Source: Cytobacillus gottheilii
Lineage (GTDB): Bacteria > Bacillota > Bacilli > Bacillales > Cytobacillaceae
Length of the DNA stretch: 64,000 bases
Direction: 5' to 3'
Assembly (NCBI RefSeq): GCF_900166665.1
Contig: NZ_LT800494.1
Coordinates: 2,215,704 to 2,279,703 of the forward strand
Part shown: piece by piece, positions 61,197-64,000 of the stretch
How positions within the stretch are numbered: the first letter of the stretch is position 1
Layout: each line of letters starts with the position of its first letter
Translations under genes and position numbers: made by a program
Notes under the pieces: model-generated
Databases searched by the model: none
Told to the model about the DNA's origin: nothing
The model's input: the letters and a program-made list of their open reading frames with translations, nothing else

Positions 61197-63350
61197 ATGA
61201 ATGAAATGGTTTCCTTCAGCCCAATTTTAATATTAGTAGCCATTGGTCTTACCTTTATGGCAACATATACAGCTCTAGACTTATTCAGTTTAATACACTC
61301 AAAGGAAAGCAATAGAAAGTTCTTATTTATAGGTGGAACGTTTTCATTAGGAATTGGTATTTGGCTGATGAATTTTATAGGAATGCTTGCCTTTAATATA
61401 GAAGGTTCAGGCAATTATCATATGATCTTTATCTTTTTATCAATGGTGTCCGGTATTTGTTTTACCGGCTTGGCATTCTTGAATATCATTAATAAAAAAA
61501 TGACTTACTATAGAATTCTGATCGGAGGGTTCTTTTTAACACTGGCTGTATTAGCCATTCATGTAACAGGGATGTTTGCGATCGGAAAGTTAATTACGTT
61601 TCATCCGATTCTTTTGGTGATCTCAGTACTCTTAATCTTCTTATCTTTTTCATTTTCACTTTGGCTTATGTTTTTCAAAAAGCCTGTTTCTAAAAGGTAC
61701 CACAGCTGGTTAAAACCGGTTAGTGCCTTCATTATGACAGGTGCCAATATAGAAGGATATCTGCTCCTTATCCGAGCATCTTCTGTACAATCAGCGTTTC
61801 AGCCATCAGAAAACATGGACCCTAGTTCTTATGCCATTTATTTGCTTGCATTTGTAGGGTTTGTCATTCTAGGTGGCGTGGTAGGTTCGAGCAGTGTGAC
61901 CAACCGAAAACTTTCAGCTAGTGATCACCTTCTGGCAGATATTCAATCTGCTTTGGATAAATCATCAATTGTAGCTATAACAGATCCAAAAGGCGTTATC
62001 ACATATGTAAATGACAAATTTGTTGAGATTTCTAAATATTCACGTGAAGAATTGATTGGCAAGACGCATCGTATCCTTAATTCTGATTATCATCCATCAT
62101 CTTTTTTTGAAGAGATGTGGAAAACGATTTCTTCAGGTGGTACGTGGAGAGGAGAAATTAAGAATAAGGCGAAGGATGGAAGTATGTATTGGGTTGAAAC
62201 AACGATTGTTCCTTTTCTAAATTCAAAAGGGAACATATACCAATATGTAGCAATACGCACAGATATTACGCCTTTAAAAACAGCAGAGATTGATCTTAAA
62301 GAGAGTTTAAAAGAAGTTAGTGATATTACGTTCGCCTTAAATCAATCTTCCATTGTGGCATTTACCGACGCTCGGGGCAGGATTACTTCCGTGAATGACA
62401 AGCTTTGTGAAATATCAAAGTACTCAAGGGAAGAGCTAATTGGAGAAGATCATTCTATATTAAACTCAGGCTATCATACCCGCTCATTCTTTAAAGATCT
62501 TTGGGCAGTTATAGGAAACGGAGATGTTTGGAAAGGTGAAATTCGAAACCGGGCAAAGGATGGAAGCTACTATTGGGTAGATACCACGATTGTTCCCTTT
62601 CTCAATGATGCAGGAAAGCCATATCAGTATTTAGCGATCCGCAATGATATAACAGAAAGAAAGCATTCAGAGGAGTTATTGCATAGACAGGATAAACTGG
62701 CAGCGGTAGGACAGCTGGCAGCAGGGGTCGCCCATGAAATCCGTAATCCGCTTACTTCTATGAAAGGGTATGCTGAGTTTCTTTTATTGGATGAACAAAA
62801 TGAAGAACGCAGAGAGTTTATTGATATCATTTTAGATGAAATTGATCGTGTAGATACAATTGTGGAGGATTTTATGGTGCTGGCAAAGCCCAAAGCCATT
62901 CAACTGGAAGAGAAAAACATCATTCCCATTATTGAAAATGTTATTTCTTTACTTGAATTTGAAGCGAGAAAGAGAAATGTAGCGATTCATTTTGAGCCAG
63001 AACAGCCTATTATCCAAATAGAATGTGATGAAAATCGTTTGAAGCAAGTATTTTTAAACTTTATTAAAAACGGAATTGAAGCGATGCCTGATGGTGGTAA
63101 GATTAATATAACAATTGAAAATATCAATGACAAAATAACAATAGCTATTCAAGATACTGGTGTTGGAATTCCCGAGGATAAACTAAAAAAGATTGGCGAT
63201 CCTTTTTATACAACGAAAAAAAACGGGAATGGACTAGGCTTGATGGTTAGCTTTAAAATTATAGAAAGTCATAATGGCAAGGTGTATATTGAGAGTGAGT
63301 TGAACAAAGGTACCATCTTTAATATTGTCCTTCCAGCCAAAATTGCTTAG
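61197..63350 (+). CDS. Membrane sensor histidine kinase: degenerate MHYT-type domain, two PAS, HisKA, HATPase
   Basis: 717 residues. About seven N-terminal helices (1-235) with MHYT-like motifs IWLMNFIGMLAF and LAIHVTGMFAI; the first has Asn where MHYT domains have His. Two near-duplicate PAS-PAC modules (about 250-355 and 375-485), then HisKA with phospho-acceptor His513 in GVAHEIRNPLTS and a HATPase with N box NFIKNGIEAM, DTGVGIPED and GNGLGLM. Orphan kinase without a regulator gene next to it, as for Bacillus sporulation kinases; that role is inferred. ATG 61197 lies 15 nt after AAGGAG, an unusually long gap. Confidence 0.88.
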   Translation: MNEMVSFSPILILVAIGLTFMATYTALDLFSLIHSKESNRKFLFIGGTFSLGIGIWLMNFIGMLAFNIEGSGNYHMIFIFLSMVSGICFTGLAFLNIINKKMTYYRILIGGFFLTLAVLAIHVTGMFAIGKLITFHPILLVISVLLIFLSFSFSLWLMFFKKPVSKRYHSWLKPVSAFIMTGANIEGYLLLIRASSVQSAFQPSENMDPSSYAIYLLAFVGFVILGGVVGSSSVTNRKLSASDHLLADIQSALDKSSIVAITDPKGVITYVNDKFVEISKYSREELIGKTHRILNSDYHPSSFFEEMWKTISSGGTWRGEIKNKAKDGSMYWVETTIVPFLNSKGNIYQYVAIRTDITPLKTAEIDLKESLKEVSDITFALNQSSIVAFTDARGRITSVNDKLCEISKYSREELIGEDHSILNSGYHTRSFFKDLWAVIGNGDVWKGEIRNRAKDGSYYWVDTTIVPFLNDAGKPYQYLAIRNDITERKHSEELLHRQDKLAAVGQLAAGVAHEIRNPLTSMKGYAEFLLLDEQNEERREFIDIILDEIDRVDTIVEDFMVLAKPKAIQLEEKNIIPIIENVISLLEFEARKRNVAIHFEPEQPIIQIECDENRLKQVFLNFIKNGIEAMPDGGKINITIENINDKITIAIQDTGVGIPEDKLKKIGDPFYTTKKNGNGLGLMVSFKIIESHNGKVYIESELNKGTIFNIVLPAKIA

Positions 63351-63390
63351 TTGCGTATTTTTTGAATTATCAAACGATTCGTCATCTGCC

Positions 63391-63407
63391 TGTTATGTTT
63401 CTGTTAT
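63391..63407 (+). promoter_or_regulatory. WalR (YycF) box upstream of yocH
   Basis: TGTTAT-GTTTC-TGTTAT is a perfect match to the WalR consensus TGTWAH-N5-TGTWAH, about 100 nt upstream of the yocH-like gene; a further TGTAAC half lies at 63411-63416. yocH is a known WalR target in B. subtilis. Confidence 0.75.
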
Positions 63408-63506
63408 AACTGTAACTGTATTATAAAGCGGCTGTTCTTTTTATGAGCGATTTTCATGATATGATTAATCCCGTTAGCGAATACAAGCTATACGAGGAGG
63501 TACAAC

Positions 63507-64000
63507 ATGAAAAAATCATTCGTAACTATGGCAGCCGCAGCTGTTTTCTTTAGTACAGCAGGTGCAGCCGTTCAAGCAGAAGAAGTGACTGTTCAAAAAG
63601 GAGATACACTTTGGAAGCTTGCAGGACAATATGATGTCAGCGTTGAGCAAATAAAAGATTGGAATGAGCTGCCATCAGATCACATCGTCGTTAATCAAGT
63701 TTTGGATATTCATAGAGAGAAAGAACATACAGTCTCAAAAGGAGATACACTTTGGAGCATTGCCAAAGCCAATCAAGTAACTGTGGAACAATTACAGAAT
63801 TGGAATCACATTACCGGAGACATCATTGTGCTAGGGCAAAAAATCGTTATTTACCCGACATCACGATCTGAAGATCACACAGCAACAGTTGAAACTGCTG
63901 CACCACAGAACGTAAGCACAGCAAAGCAGAATGCGGTGACAGAACTGACTGTTGAAGCAACTGCTTATACGGCAAGCTGCGAAGGCTGTTCTGGTACGAC
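63507..64000 (+). CDS. yocH: YocH-like cell wall hydrolase, LysM-LysM-3D (runs off the window)
   Basis: First ~164 residues: signal peptide ending AAVQA/EE, LysM 1 (VTVQKGDTLWKLAGQYDVSVEQI), LysM 2 (HTVSKGDTLWSIAKANQVTVEQL), a Thr/Ala/Ser linker, and the start of a 3D domain (TVEATAYTASCEGCSGTT). The same order occurs in YocH, a WalKR-controlled muropeptide-releasing wall hydrolase. ATG 63507 follows GAGGAGGTACAAC. The catalytic 3D Asp residues lie beyond the window edge. Confidence 0.9.
   Translation, partial: MKKSFVTMAAAAVFFSTAGAAVQAEEVTVQKGDTLWKLAGQYDVSVEQIKDWNELPSDHIVVNQVLDIHREKEHTVSKGDTLWSIAKANQVTVEQLQNWNHITGDIIVLGQKIVIYPTSRSEDHTATVETAAPQNVSTAKQNAVTELTVEATAYTASCEGCSGT

Overview
The window is a low-GC Firmicutes chromosome segment, most consistent with a spore-forming member of the Bacillaceae (Bacillus sensu lato). 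Support: a QoxABCD quinol oxidase, odhAB, metNPQ behind SAM-I riboswitches, sspH, sda, a YhcN/YlaJ lipoprotein, YkpA, YngI, YkqA, YhfH and YdjO relatives, a WalR-box/yocH pair, AGGAGG-type ribosome binding sites with frequent TTG/GTG starts, and CcpA-, BirA- and Fnr/Rex-like sites. No tRNA, rRNA, CRISPR array, prophage or transposase gene was seen; most of it reads as core chromosome decorated with non-coding repeats.

Layout. 1-5 kb: the N-terminus of an FtsH-like protein, a small membrane protein and the divergent qoxABCD operon with a TGTGA-N6-TCACA palindrome at its promoter. 5-14.4 kb: a beta-propeller secreted protein, acyl-CoA dehydrogenase, a PlsY family protein, then an M20 amidohydrolase and metQ-metP-metN behind two complete tandem SAM-I riboswitch/terminator units. 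14.4-22.7 kb: small proteins, a two-repeat AbrB-like protein, sspH, odhAB and sda. 22.8-29 kb: a VOC protein, the YngI acyl-CoA synthetase, a YkqA-like protein, a YhcN lipoprotein and the crcB pair. 29-34.7 kb: yidC2 preceded by a MifM-like leader ORF and an SD-sequestering hairpin; a flippase-type membrane protein paired with a long methyltransferase; ctaB. 34.7-40.5 kb: bioY with a BirA-like operator, an anchored DUF1906 protein, and an NrtR-like/pncA/pncB/nadE NAD salvage operon. 41-46 kb: pflB and pflA separated by tandem hairpin repeats, and a LysM-CAP protein. 46-64 kb: a cupredoxin, a Cys/Gly-rich-tailed protein, a D,D-carboxypeptidase, ykpA, a SCO1 homologue, dhaS, nupC, an MFS transporter, pepF, yhfH, a two-PAS histidine kinase and the start of yocH.

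How genes work together: qoxABCD, ctaB (heme O for heme A) and the SCO1 homologue serve terminal oxidases, while pflB/pflA provide mixed-acid fermentation; qox and pfl carry the same type of redox palindrome. The NAD block makes NAD from nicotinamide/nicotinate. The met block imports methionine under SAM control. The leader/yidC2 pair looks like a translation-arrest circuit monitoring membrane-protein insertion.

Repeats are a prominent feature: six near-complete copies of a ~230-320 bp MITE-like element, partial or core-deleted derivatives, a 126-bp tandem array with compensatory stem changes between pflB and pflA, a 52-bp hairpin array downstream of yidC2, and a degenerate array after odhB. 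All functional calls rest on motif and family recognition from the sequence alone; no database search was run.
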